Source of the DNA: Clostridia bacterium
Lineage (GTDB): Bacteria > Bacillota > Clostridia > UMGS1810
Assembly (NCBI GenBank): GCA_017549745.1
Contig: JAFYUA010000205.1
Span: 1-5,545 of the forward strand
Direction of reading: 5' to 3'
Length of the DNA stretch: 5,545 bases
The notes under the pieces were generated by a model, which did not search any database, was not told the DNA's origin, and saw only the letters and a list, made by a program, of their open reading frames with translations. Position 1 is the stretch's first letter; every line of letters begins with the position of its first letter. A program made the translations under genes and the position numbers. Shown in pieces: positions 1 to 5,545 of the stretch.

Positions 1-619
1 GAAGAAAGTATTGATTACTGGGGGAAGCGGCGGAATTGCACAAGCTACAAAAGCTTTGCTTGAAAAAGAAGATTTTGTGGTATATGCTCCTTCAAGGGCA
101 GAATTGGATGTAACCGTGTTGGAAAGCGTAAAAAATGTCATTGTTTCTTTTAAACCTGATATTCTCATTAATAATGCCGGATATGTGGTGCCTCAACAAA
201 TGAGGAGTGCAGATTATTCTAATACGAAAAAACATATTGATATAAATTTATTGGGTACATTTTGGTGCACACAGGTTGCTTTGGAGACCAACCCTGATGT
301 AGATGTTATTAATATAGGCTCAGCAGCAGCTATAGAAACTCACGCCACCTGGAGTGAATATTGTGCTTCAAAGGCGGCAGTTGTAATGGCAACCAAATGT
401 TGGGCGGAAGATGGCATTTACACTGTATGCATATCTCCGGGAAGAACAAAAACAAAAATGAGAAAAAGTCTTTTTCCCGATGAAGATCAATCAACCTTGT
501 TGGAAGCTGATGATTTTGCTAAAGTTATTATAAAAGCTGTGCATAGAGAATTTTTGCCTGGCAGTCACATTGTTGTCAGAAAGCAAAATGTAGAAAAAAT
601 CCTTAAAGGAGAGGAATAA
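1..619 (+). CDS. Short-chain dehydrogenase/reductase (SDR), 5' end at window edge
   Basis: This is a small NAD(P)-dependent oxidoreductase of the classical SDR fold and probably cytoplasmic. The reading frame is open to the left edge, and the first whole codons read K-K-V-L-I-T-G-G. Base 1 is G, so the window probably begins on the last base of an ATG giving MKKVLITGG; the TTG at 11 would cut into the first beta strand and is unlikely as the start. Counting that TTG as residue 1, the sequence has the nucleotide-binding TGGSGGIA (3-10), NNAG (54-57), the structural Asn in INLLG (79), and the catalytic Ser104, Tyr117 and Lys121 (YCASK), followed by SPG (142-144). All active-site residues are present, and about 206 residues is a compact but normal size. 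It is followed one base later by the ThDP enzyme gene and was probably co-translated with it. The substrate is unknown; a sugar or sugar-nucleotide carbonyl is an inference from context. Confidence 0.9.
   Translation, partial: KKVLITGGSGGIAQATKALLEKEDFVVYAPSRAELDVTVLESVKNVIVSFKPDILINNAGYVVPQQMRSADYSNTKKHIDINLLGTFWCTQVALETNPDVDVINIGSAAAIETHATWSEYCASKAAVVMATKCWAEDGIYTVCISPGRTKTKMRKSLFPDEDQSTLLEADDFAKVIIKAVHREFLPGSHIVVRKQNVEKILKGEE
605..614 (+). promoter_or_regulatory. Ribosome binding site of the ThDP enzyme gene
   Basis: AAAGGAGAGG lies inside the last codons of the SDR gene, 6 to 9 bases before the TTG at 621. No ATG lies in a comparable place, so this site decides the TTG start. The SDR stop (617-619) and this start are separated by one base, which favours translational coupling of the two genes. 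Confidence 0.8.
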
Positions 620-620
620 G

Positions 621-1154
621 TTGAACTGCTCGGATTATCTTGTAGATTTTTTGATAAAACATAATGTAACAGATATTTTCGGATATGCCGGAGGGTATAT
701 AGTACCATTCATGGAAGCTTTGTATTATAGAAAAAATGAAATTAAAGTTCATGTTTGCTATAATGAACAGGCTTGTGCTTTGGCTGCCAATGGTTATGCA
801 AGAACAAGCGGAAAAATTGGTGTTTATTTTACGACATCAGGCCCGGGTGCTGTAAATGCTATCGGTGGATTAGCCGATGCGTGGTTTGACGGTATACCGG
901 TGATGGGTATATGCGGAAATGTTCCGACAAATGAGATGAAAGGATTTTCCGGAATTCGTCAAAATGGATTTCAGGAAATGGACCTTGTTTCAATGACTCG
1001 CAATATAACTAAGTATTCTGTAACTGCCAATAGTAGCGAAGGCTTCTTTGATATTGTGAATCGTGCATATAACATGGCTATACTTGGTCGAAAAGGAGGT
1101 GTTATCATTGATTTTCCACTCAACATACAACAAGCCGATATTACTTGTGGGTAA
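621..1154 (+). CDS. N-terminal fragment of an acetolactate-synthase-like ThDP enzyme (broken gene)
   Basis: This 177-codon frame encodes the pyrimidine-binding (PYR) domain of a thiamine-diphosphate enzyme of the IlvB/acetolactate synthase superfamily. It shows the catalytic Glu49 in YNEQACALAANGYAR, which in this family activates the cofactor's aminopyrimidine, then TTSGPGA (71-77), DAWFDGIPV (86-94) and RQNGFQEMD (113-121). The domain ends normally at GGVIIDFPLNIQ (near residues 159-170). A short out-of-frame tail and a TAA follow. The central and PP domains continue in another frame from about 1129, so this fragment alone lacks the diphosphate-binding half and cannot be a complete enzyme. 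The neighbours (SDR before, acyltransferase after, no ilvN or other branched-chain genes) argue against housekeeping acetolactate synthase and for a lyase or decarboxylase in glycan-precursor synthesis; that role is inferred. Confidence 0.85.
   Translation: MNCSDYLVDFLIKHNVTDIFGYAGGYIVPFMEALYYRKNEIKVHVCYNEQACALAANGYARTSGKIGVYFTTSGPGAVNAIGGLADAWFDGIPVMGICGNVPTNEMKGFSGIRQNGFQEMDLVSMTRNITKYSVTANSSEGFFDIVNRAYNMAILGRKGGVIIDFPLNIQQADITCG
1094..1099 (+). promoter_or_regulatory. Internal Shine-Dalgarno-like AGGAGG ahead of TTG 1108
   Basis: AGGAGG (within AAAAGGAGGTG) lies in the PYR-domain coding sequence and encodes the K-G-G of GRKGGVIIDFP. It stands 8 bases before TTG 1108, which opens the frame carrying the rest of the enzyme. 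It may only reflect coding for KGG, but in the present broken arrangement it could allow the downstream half to be translated separately. Confidence 0.45.
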
Positions 1155-2217
1155 TGGTGCGAGAACATCGGGCGCAAGTGATTTGATTTTAGAGTTTGGA
1201 AAGAAAACCAATATACCAATCATAACAACAATGATGGGTGTTGACTTGGCACAAGACGACAATCACTTAGGCTTCATTGGAACTCATGGCAATAGAGTTG
1301 CAAATATGATAATAAATGAATGTGATTTGATTATATCAATTGGTGCAAGACTTGGCCTAAGACAAGTTGGTCGTTACACGCAGAATTTTGCCCCCAAAGC
1401 CGATTTGATAAGGTGTGACATTGATGAATATGAGCTTAGTCGCAATATAAAGAATAATGAAAAAAAGTATCAGATAGATGCACGGGATTTTTTGACAATG
1501 TTATTAAATGAAGATATCCCTGACTATCGTGTATGGAAAGAACAATGCTTTGATGCTAAAAGGATTCTTGATAATTATGATAAAACAGAGGGCAATCTTG
1601 TAATCGAGAAAATTTCTTCGTTATTGCCTGAAAATCCGATTGTTGCAGTAGATGTGGGTCAAAATCAATGTTGGGCAGCTCAGTCTCTAGTCTTAAAAGG
1701 TAATGAGGGTCGCATTCTCATTGGTGGCGGATATGGAACAATGGGGTGCGGATTACCATATGCGATTGGCGCTTCAATTGCAAATAACAATTTGGTATAT
1801 TGCATCTGTGGTGATGGTGGCTTTCAAATGAATATTCAAGAGTTGGAAACTGTCAAGCGAGAAAAGCTGCCTGTGAAAATATTTGTTCTGAACAATAAAG
1901 TGTTAGGTAAAATCAGTGAGACTCAGCACACCAATCACAATGACAGATATGCCCAAACCACTGCGGCGAGTGGATATACTGTTCCGGATTTTGAGAAAAT
2001 ATCAGAAGCTTACGGAATAAGGGCTGCCACATTGGAATCATATCAGCAATTGGATGAGTATCAAGATTGGTTTTGCGACGAAAATCCATGCTTGTTTAAC
2101 ATTATGATGTCCGAAGAAAGTTATTTGGTTCCAAAAATAAAATGGGAAACAGGTGTTATGAAGCCTGATTTGCCTGACGAGATTATAAGTCGTTGTAAGT
2201 CGATTTTGTCACAATGA
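1108..2217 (+). CDS. C-terminal fragment of the acetolactate-synthase-like ThDP enzyme (broken gene)
   Basis: This frame carries the central and PP domains of the same ThDP enzyme. Recognisable family sequence begins at about 1132 with KPILLVGNGAR, the first strand of the central Rossmann-like domain, and continues through GFIGTHGNRVAN and DLIISIGARL. The PP domain has GGGYGTMGCGLPYAIGAS and the ThDP/metal motif GDG-X24-NN (nt 1810-1818 and 1891-1896), followed by PDFEKISEAYGI. The frame is also open back to a GTG at 1063. I prefer TTG 1108 because AGGAGG lies 8 bases before it, but no native start is expected here. The linker of roughly 30 residues that usually joins the PYR and central domains is absent, and the frame differs from the N-terminal fragment. 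An out-of-frame deletion at about 1122-1134 explains both. From the join to the stop the frame is clean, with no further lesions. Confidence 0.8.
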   Translation: MIFHSTYNKPILLVGNGARTSGASDLILEFGKKTNIPIITTMMGVDLAQDDNHLGFIGTHGNRVANMIINECDLIISIGARLGLRQVGRYTQNFAPKADLIRCDIDEYELSRNIKNNEKKYQIDARDFLTMLLNEDIPDYRVWKEQCFDAKRILDNYDKTEGNLVIEKISSLLPENPIVAVDVGQNQCWAAQSLVLKGNEGRILIGGGYGTMGCGLPYAIGASIANNNLVYCICGDGGFQMNIQELETVKREKLPVKIFVLNNKVLGKISETQHTNHNDRYAQTTAASGYTVPDFEKISEAYGIRAATLESYQQLDEYQDWFCDENPCLFNIMMSEESYLVPKIKWETGVMKPDLPDEIISRCKSILSQ

Positions 2218-2246
2218 TTAAAACTATTTGATTTGTGTTAAAACTA
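2218..2246 (+). repeat. Pair of 9-bp direct repeats between the ThDP gene and the acyltransferase remnant
   Basis: TTAAAACTA occurs at 2218-2226 and again at 2238-2246, a 20-bp period in a very AT-rich gap. It could be a chance product of base composition, a deletion footprint or a weak protein-binding pair. I see no terminator hairpin and no convincing promoter in the gap between the ThDP stop and the acyltransferase remnant. Confidence 0.3.
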
Positions 2247-2256
2247 ATGTTATTGA

Positions 2257-3028
2257 GGCCTGATTATATTATACTTTTTTATTGTATATTGCATCATCTG
2301 CTTGCTTGGATGCAAGTCATGCTTCAAAACTGAATATGATTATCTTTCACGCGATGTCACCACCTCGATCAAATGGATTTTTATTTTGATGGTATTTTTC
2401 AGCCATTTCAATTCGTATGTGCAATATACTGAGTGGCTTGCCCGCATATACACAATTCCGTTTCATTTGATAGGGCAGGGCATGGTTACTATGTTTTTGT
2501 TCTATTCGGGCTATGGTGTCATGTAGCAAATAAAGCGACGGGATAACTATGTTGCCTCAATGCCTGTCAACAGGATTCTCAGCACTTTGTTTCAGTTTGC
2601 CGTTGCGGTAGTGCTTTTCGCGTTGTTGAGATTTGCTTTAAGTGAGCCTTTCACGGTCAAAACATTTGTGTTGAGTCTGATAGGATGGGATTCTTTAGGA
2701 AATAGTAATTGATACAGCTTTGATATATCCGCTTGGTTTGCTTTGGTCGCTATACAGTGATAAACTCAATAAGCTGTTAAAAACCAATATTGTTTGTTCA
2801 TTGATTTTTGTATTTGCACTTTTGGATTGGTTTGGTAAGTATCTTTTTGAAATATATATTATCCAAAGGATTCCTATGATTGTTTTGGATAGATTCGGGT
2901 TTTTGGATGATTATGTTTGTATATCCTTTGTCATTTGCTTGTGTACAACTATTGTTTTTGCACTTATATTTAAAACTACAGTTCCTAAACTATGGAATTA
3001 CATAACACAAAAAAGCTCTGCGAAATAG
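2257..3028 (+). pseudogene. Membrane acyltransferase family 3 (OafA-like) pseudogene
   Basis: This is the remnant of an integral-membrane acyltransferase of the acyltransferase_3 family, enzymes that O-acylate surface sugars. One frame (2257-2709) encodes a hydrophobic N-terminal segment, SRDVTTSIKWIF, a membrane segment ending in FFSHF with the family's conserved His (codon 2404-2406), and IGQGMVTMFLFYSGYGVM. A TAG follows at 2524, after which family-like sequence continues (NYVASMPVNRILSTLFQF to LGNSN). At about 2710 the frame changes. A TGA lies at the join, and the +1 frame goes on with ALIYPLGLLWSLY and then FEIYIIQRIPMIVL and a last membrane helix. About 256 codons of likeness remain against the usual 330-350, so some 60-90 codons between GNSN and the ALIYPLG block are missing. 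No good start codon or ribosome binding site is seen; the in-frame limit upstream is a TGA at 2254. One nonsense codon plus one out-of-frame deletion make it non-functional. Confidence 0.85.
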
Positions 3029-3052
3029 CAATTGTATTTCGCAGAGCCTTTT
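3015..3052. terminator. Bidirectional rho-independent terminator between convergent genes
   Basis: A perfect 13-bp stem pairs 3015-3027 (GCTCTGCGAAATA) with 3035-3047 (TATTTCGCAGAGC) around a 7-base loop. On the + strand it is followed by CTTTTCATTTT. On the - strand, reading out of mtnN, it is followed by six T's, a stronger tail. It lies 15 bases beyond the mtnN stop. The left arm also encodes the last S-S-A-K residues of the acyltransferase frame, and its stop codon begins inside the stem. Confidence 0.93.
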
Positions 3053-3061
3053 CATTTTCTC

Positions 3062-3733
3062 TCAATACTTTTCCACAAATCTGTTCATTATATCAATCGA
3101 CATCTCCGATGCCTTTAATTTGAATGTCTCAAAGTCCATCTCGTTTGCACCGTCAGATATTGTCCTTAGTGCGGCAAATTTCACTTCGTTTACCATGCAC
3201 ACATGCGCTATGGCTCCGCCCTCCATCTCGCAGGCTATAGCATTGAAAGCTTCTCTAATCTTGGCTTTCTTTTCTTCGCCACTCACAAATACATCACCCG
3301 TGGCAATCACGCCTTTTTTCACATTTTCATCACCGCATATTTGCTCAAGCACTTCAATTGCTTTTTTGTCACACTCAAAATATATCGTGTTCACTCCGTC
3401 AACCATGCCCACAGGTGAGCCGAGAGGGGAGAGGTCAAAATCGTGCTGCACGCATGATTCTCCAATTGCAATGCCGAGCACATCAAGCTCAGGTATGAGC
3501 GAGCCTGCCACGCCCGAATTGATGATGATGTCAGGCTTATATTCCATAATCATTGCCTGTGCACACAGCGCCGCATTCACCTTGCCGGGGTTGCACATAG
3601 CGCACACCACATCTTTGCCGTGAATTTTGCCTTGTGCAAATTCCATCGAGGCTATTGTTTTCACCTCGGCATCTGTCATCAGATTTTTGATGCCTCTTGT
3701 CTCTATCTCCATTGCACCTATAATGCCTATCAT
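3062..3733 (-). CDS. mtnN: 5'-methylthioadenosine/S-adenosylhomocysteine nucleosidase
   Basis: This cytoplasmic N-glycosidase hydrolyses methylthioadenosine, S-adenosylhomocysteine and 5'-deoxyadenosine to adenine plus the thioribose or ribose product. It removes inhibitors of SAM-dependent enzymes and feeds the LuxS step. The 223 residues match the family's usual length of about 230. It begins IGIIGAMEIE, where Glu11 corresponds to catalytic Glu12 of the E. coli enzyme. Also present are INSGVAGSL (71-79), ATGDVFVSG (144-152), CEMEGGAIAHVC (168-179, with ribose-binding Glu171), TISDGA (191-196, with catalytic Asp194) and Phe201 in DFETF. The loop that reads SGIG in E. coli is CNPG here (47-50). 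The ATG at 3733 has GGAGGT 7 bases upstream. The gene is transcribed alone, divergent from secA and convergent with the acyltransferase remnant, and ends at the shared terminator. The frame is intact and C-ending codons are common, as in secA. Confidence 0.96.
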   Translation of the reverse strand: MIGIIGAMEIETRGIKNLMTDAEVKTIASMEFAQGKIHGKDVVCAMCNPGKVNAALCAQAMIMEYKPDIIINSGVAGSLIPELDVLGIAIGESCVQHDFDLSPLGSPVGMVDGVNTIYFECDKKAIEVLEQICGDENVKKGVIATGDVFVSGEEKKAKIREAFNAIACEMEGGAIAHVCMVNEVKFAALRTISDGANEMDFETFKLKASEMSIDIMNRFVEKY

Positions 3734-3740
3734 AGTAGTT

Positions 3741-3746
3741 ACCTCC
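3741..3746 (-). promoter_or_regulatory. Ribosome binding site of mtnN
   Basis: GGAGGT on the minus strand, 7 bases before the ATG, fixes the start of mtnN. Confidence 0.88.
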
Positions 3747-3762
3747 GTGTTTTTATGCTTTC

Positions 3763-3791
3763 ATGATACCCCAAGATGTGCAAGTTGTCAA
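3763..3791 (-). promoter_or_regulatory. Sigma-A promoter of mtnN
   Basis: On the minus strand a perfect TTGACA -35 box (3786-3791) is followed, after exactly 17 bases, by TATCAT (3763-3768), a 5-of-6 match to the -10 consensus. Transcription would start near 3756 and give a short leader of about 20-25 bases. No operator-like palindrome overlaps it, so constitutive expression is the simplest reading. Confidence 0.82.
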
Positions 3792-3849
3792 TCACCAGGT
3801 GCTCATTTTAACTTAATTGTAAATAATTTGATAATTTTTCAAAAAACTA

Positions 3850-3885
3850 TTGTTATTGAAGCAGTTTCTTGCTATAATATATAAT
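3850..3885 (+). promoter_or_regulatory. Tandem overlapping sigma-A promoters of secA
   Basis: Two consensus TATAAT boxes lie 7 bp apart at 3873-3878 and 3880-3885. The first has an extended -10 (TG at 3870-3871) and a TTGTTA -35 box at 3850-3855, 17 bases away. The second has TTGAAG at 3856-3861, 18 bases away. Transcription would begin about 30-40 bases before the secA start. The first is the better promoter; the second may be alternative or incidental. Confidence 0.72.
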
Positions 3886-3908
3886 GTTATATTAGTTCTT
3901 ATAAACCA

Positions 3909-3914
3909 GAGGTG
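3909..3914 (+). promoter_or_regulatory. Ribosome binding site of secA
   Basis: GAGGTG lies 6 bases before the TTG at 3921. The GTG inside this motif is in frame with secA but has no ribosome binding site of its own, so TTG 3921 is preferred. It gives the usual N-terminus MKLIEKIFG. Confidence 0.78.
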
Positions 3915-3920
3915 AAAATA

Positions 3921-5545
3921 TTGAAGTTAATAGAAAAAATATTCGGCACCTATAGCTCACGCGAAATCAAGCGCATCATGCCTTTGGTGCGCAAAATCAA
4001 TGAGCTTGAGCCCGATATTCAAAAGCTTTCCGATAGAGAACTCAAAGCTAAGACAGATGAGTTTCGCGTCCGTCTCACTTCGGATGAAACTCTCGATGAT
4101 ATTCTCCCCGAGGCATTTGCCGTTGTGCGCGAGGCATCGTGGAGAGTGCTTGGCATGCGCCATTTTGATGTTCAGCTCATAGGCGGCATCATTTTGCATC
4201 AGGGCCGTATTGCCGAGATGAAAACAGGTGAGGGTAAGACCCTTGTTGCCACCCTGCCGTGCTATCTCAATGCCCTGCAGGGCAAGGGCGTGCATGTTGT
4301 CACAGTCAATGACTATCTTGCCAAGCGTGACAGTGAGCAGATGGGCAAAATCCATCGCTTTCTCGGTCTCACAGTGGGTCTCATTATTCACGAAAAATCT
4401 CCTGCAGAGCGCCGCGAAGCATATGCGTGTGACATAACCTATGGCACCAATAACGAATTTGGCTTTGACTATCTTCGTGACAACATGGTTATCTACAAAA
4501 GCGATGTTGTTCAATGCAAGGGTCACAATTTTGTTGTGGTCGACGAGGTCGACTCCATACTTATCGACGAAGCCCGCACCCCTCTCATCATTTCTGGTAT
4601 GGGCGAAAAATCTACCGACCTTTATTCTCTTGCTGACCGCTTTGCGCGCAGTCTCAAGATGCTCAAGGTGGTTGAGTCCGATGACAAGCGCGACAATGAC
4701 GATGTTGATGCTGACTATATTGTAGACGAAAAGGCAAACACCGCCACCCTCACTGCAAGCGGTATCAAAAAGGCAGAAAATGCTTTCAATGTCGAAAATC
4801 TTTCCGACCCCGAAAATATCACTCTGCTTCACCACATCAATCAGGCAATCCGCGCCCATGGCGTGATGTATCGCGACATTGATTATGTGGTCAAAGAGGG
4901 TCAGGTTATCATTGTAGATGAATTCACAGGCCGTCTCATGCATGGCAGACGCTACAATGATGGTCTCCATCAGGCTATAGAAGCCAAAGAGGGTGTGACC
5001 ATCGCGCGAGAGAGCAAAACTCTTGCCACCATCACATTCCAGAACTTCTTCCGTCTTTACTCCAAGCTTTCGGGCATGACTGGTACTGCCGAGACGGAGC
5101 AGGAAGAATTTAATGCCATCTACAATCTCGATGTTGTGGTTATTCCCACCAATGAACCAATGGTGCGTATCGACCATGCCGATAGTGTGTATAAGAGCGA
5201 AGCTGCCAAATTCGGTGCAGTTGTCCGTCAGATTATAGAGTGCAATCAAAAAGGTCAGCCTGTGCTTGTGGGCACAGTTACCATCGAAAAATCCGAGCTT
5301 CTCAGCAAAATCCTGAGTCGCAATGGCATAAAGCACGAGGTTCTAAATGCCAAATATCATGAAAAAGAAGCCGAAATCATCGCTCAGGCGGGCAAAAAAG
5401 GCGCTGTCACCATTGCCACCAACATGGCCGGCCGTGGTACGGATATCATGCTGGGCGGTAATGCCGAGTTCCTGGCAAAGTCTGAACTTCGCAAGACTGA
5501 TATGCCCGAGGAACTGCTGCAGGAAGCTGACTCCTACGCAGAAAC
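3921..5545 (+). CDS. secA: Preprotein translocase ATPase subunit SecA, 3' end beyond window
   Basis: SecA is the essential motor that binds SecYEG at the membrane and drives unfolded preproteins across it by ATP hydrolysis. The frame is open for 541 codons and leaves the window, out of a usual 800-950. In order it shows the N-terminal helix MKLIEKIFG; NBD1 with Walker A MKTGEGKT (100-107), TYGTNNEFGFDYLRDNM, and Walker B DEVD (208-211) in DEVDSILIDEARTPLIISG; the preprotein cross-linking domain, with an acidic insert after residue 240; VDEFTGRLMHGRRYNDGLHQ; SGMTGTAETE (384-393); and NBD2 with ATNMAGRGTDIMLGG (499-513). All ATPase motifs seen are intact. The helical scaffold, helical wing and C-terminal zinc tail lie outside the window, as would a prfB gene if it follows. 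Leu codons are mostly CTC, CTT or CTG and Ile is often ATC, unlike the AT-rich accessory genes to the left. The motifs match housekeeping SecA, but an accessory SecA2 cannot be fully excluded without the C-terminus. Confidence 0.97.
   Translation, partial: MKLIEKIFGTYSSREIKRIMPLVRKINELEPDIQKLSDRELKAKTDEFRVRLTSDETLDDILPEAFAVVREASWRVLGMRHFDVQLIGGIILHQGRIAEMKTGEGKTLVATLPCYLNALQGKGVHVVTVNDYLAKRDSEQMGKIHRFLGLTVGLIIHEKSPAERREAYACDITYGTNNEFGFDYLRDNMVIYKSDVVQCKGHNFVVVDEVDSILIDEARTPLIISGMGEKSTDLYSLADRFARSLKMLKVVESDDKRDNDDVDADYIVDEKANTATLTASGIKKAENAFNVENLSDPENITLLHHINQAIRAHGVMYRDIDYVVKEGQVIIVDEFTGRLMHGRRYNDGLHQAIEAKEGVTIARESKTLATITFQNFFRLYSKLSGMTGTAETEQEEFNAIYNLDVVVIPTNEPMVRIDHADSVYKSEAAKFGAVVRQIIECNQKGQPVLVGTVTIEKSELLSKILSRNGIKHEVLNAKYHEKEAEIIAQAGKKGAVTIATNMAGRGTDIMLGGNAEFLAKSELRKTDMPEELLQEADSYAE

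Noticed and set aside
1063..1154. Programmed +1 frameshift joining the two ThDP fragments
   Set aside because: A frameshift would not restore the missing linker between PYR and central domains, and there is no evident slippery run at the join. A deletion explains both the frame change and the lost residues.
1460..1466. Run of seven A's in the ThDP gene as a phase-variation tract
   Set aside because: The frame is continuous and family-like on both sides, the run is short, and it is not at the site of the frame change.
621..2217. Housekeeping acetolactate synthase ilvB
   Set aside because: The fold is right, but there is no ilvN, ilvC or other branched-chain gene nearby. The gene is coupled to an SDR and followed by an acyltransferase, and the region after the NN motif (GKISETQ) lacks the typical acetolactate synthase sequence with its conserved Trp.
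3120..3623. Plus-strand open frame antisense to mtnN
   Set aside because: It is the shadow of mtnN codon bias, with no start signal and a low-complexity Ser/Thr/Pro-rich translation with no family resemblance.
3825..3846. Hairpin or operator in the AT-rich part of the mtnN-secA gap
   Set aside because: Only short TTTGA/TCAAA complementarity around a T-rich loop is present, which is too weak to distinguish from AT-rich background.
3957..5336. 459-codon open frame on the minus strand, antisense to secA
   Set aside because: It lies wholly inside secA, has no ribosome binding site or recognisable domain, and exists because secA uses no in-frame TTA, CTA or TCA codons over that stretch. It ends exactly at the TCA codon 3957-3959. 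It is a by-product of codon bias.

Overview
The window looks like chromosomal DNA from a low-GC Gram-positive anaerobe, most likely a member of the Clostridia (Lachnospiraceae/Oscillospiraceae-like). The basis is the Clostridia-type SecA sequence, strong AGGAGG-type ribosome binding sites, TTG start codons on several genes, and AT-rich intergenic DNA with consensus sigma-A promoters. I cannot assign a genus from the sequence alone.

The left half (1-3028, + strand) is AT-rich and looks like the tail of an accessory cluster, probably for surface glycan or nucleotide-sugar synthesis. It holds a short-chain dehydrogenase/reductase (SDR) cut by the left edge. One base after its stop comes an acetolactate-synthase-like ThDP enzyme, now split into two overlapping reading frames (621-1154 and 1108-2217). 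Last is a wrecked membrane acyltransferase (family 3) pseudogene (about 2257-3028). Both damaged genes show the same kind of lesion: a stretch of codons is missing and the frame changes at the join. The cluster therefore appears to be decaying, with only the SDR still looking intact.

A 13-bp-stem hairpin (3015-3047) lies between the convergent acyltransferase remnant and mtnN and can act as a terminator on both strands. It also marks the compositional border. To its right the genes are housekeeping, with more C-ending codons: mtnN (3062-3733, - strand), which recycles methylthioadenosine and S-adenosylhomocysteine, and secA (from 3921, + strand, running off the right edge), the motor ATPase of the Sec translocase. 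They are transcribed divergently from a 187-bp region that carries a near-consensus promoter for mtnN and two overlapping -10 boxes for secA.

I found no RNA gene, CRISPR array, insertion sequence or clear new defence or mobile system. The points most worth following up are the split ThDP gene, whose downstream half has its own strong Shine-Dalgarno and TTG start, and the parallel decay of its neighbour.
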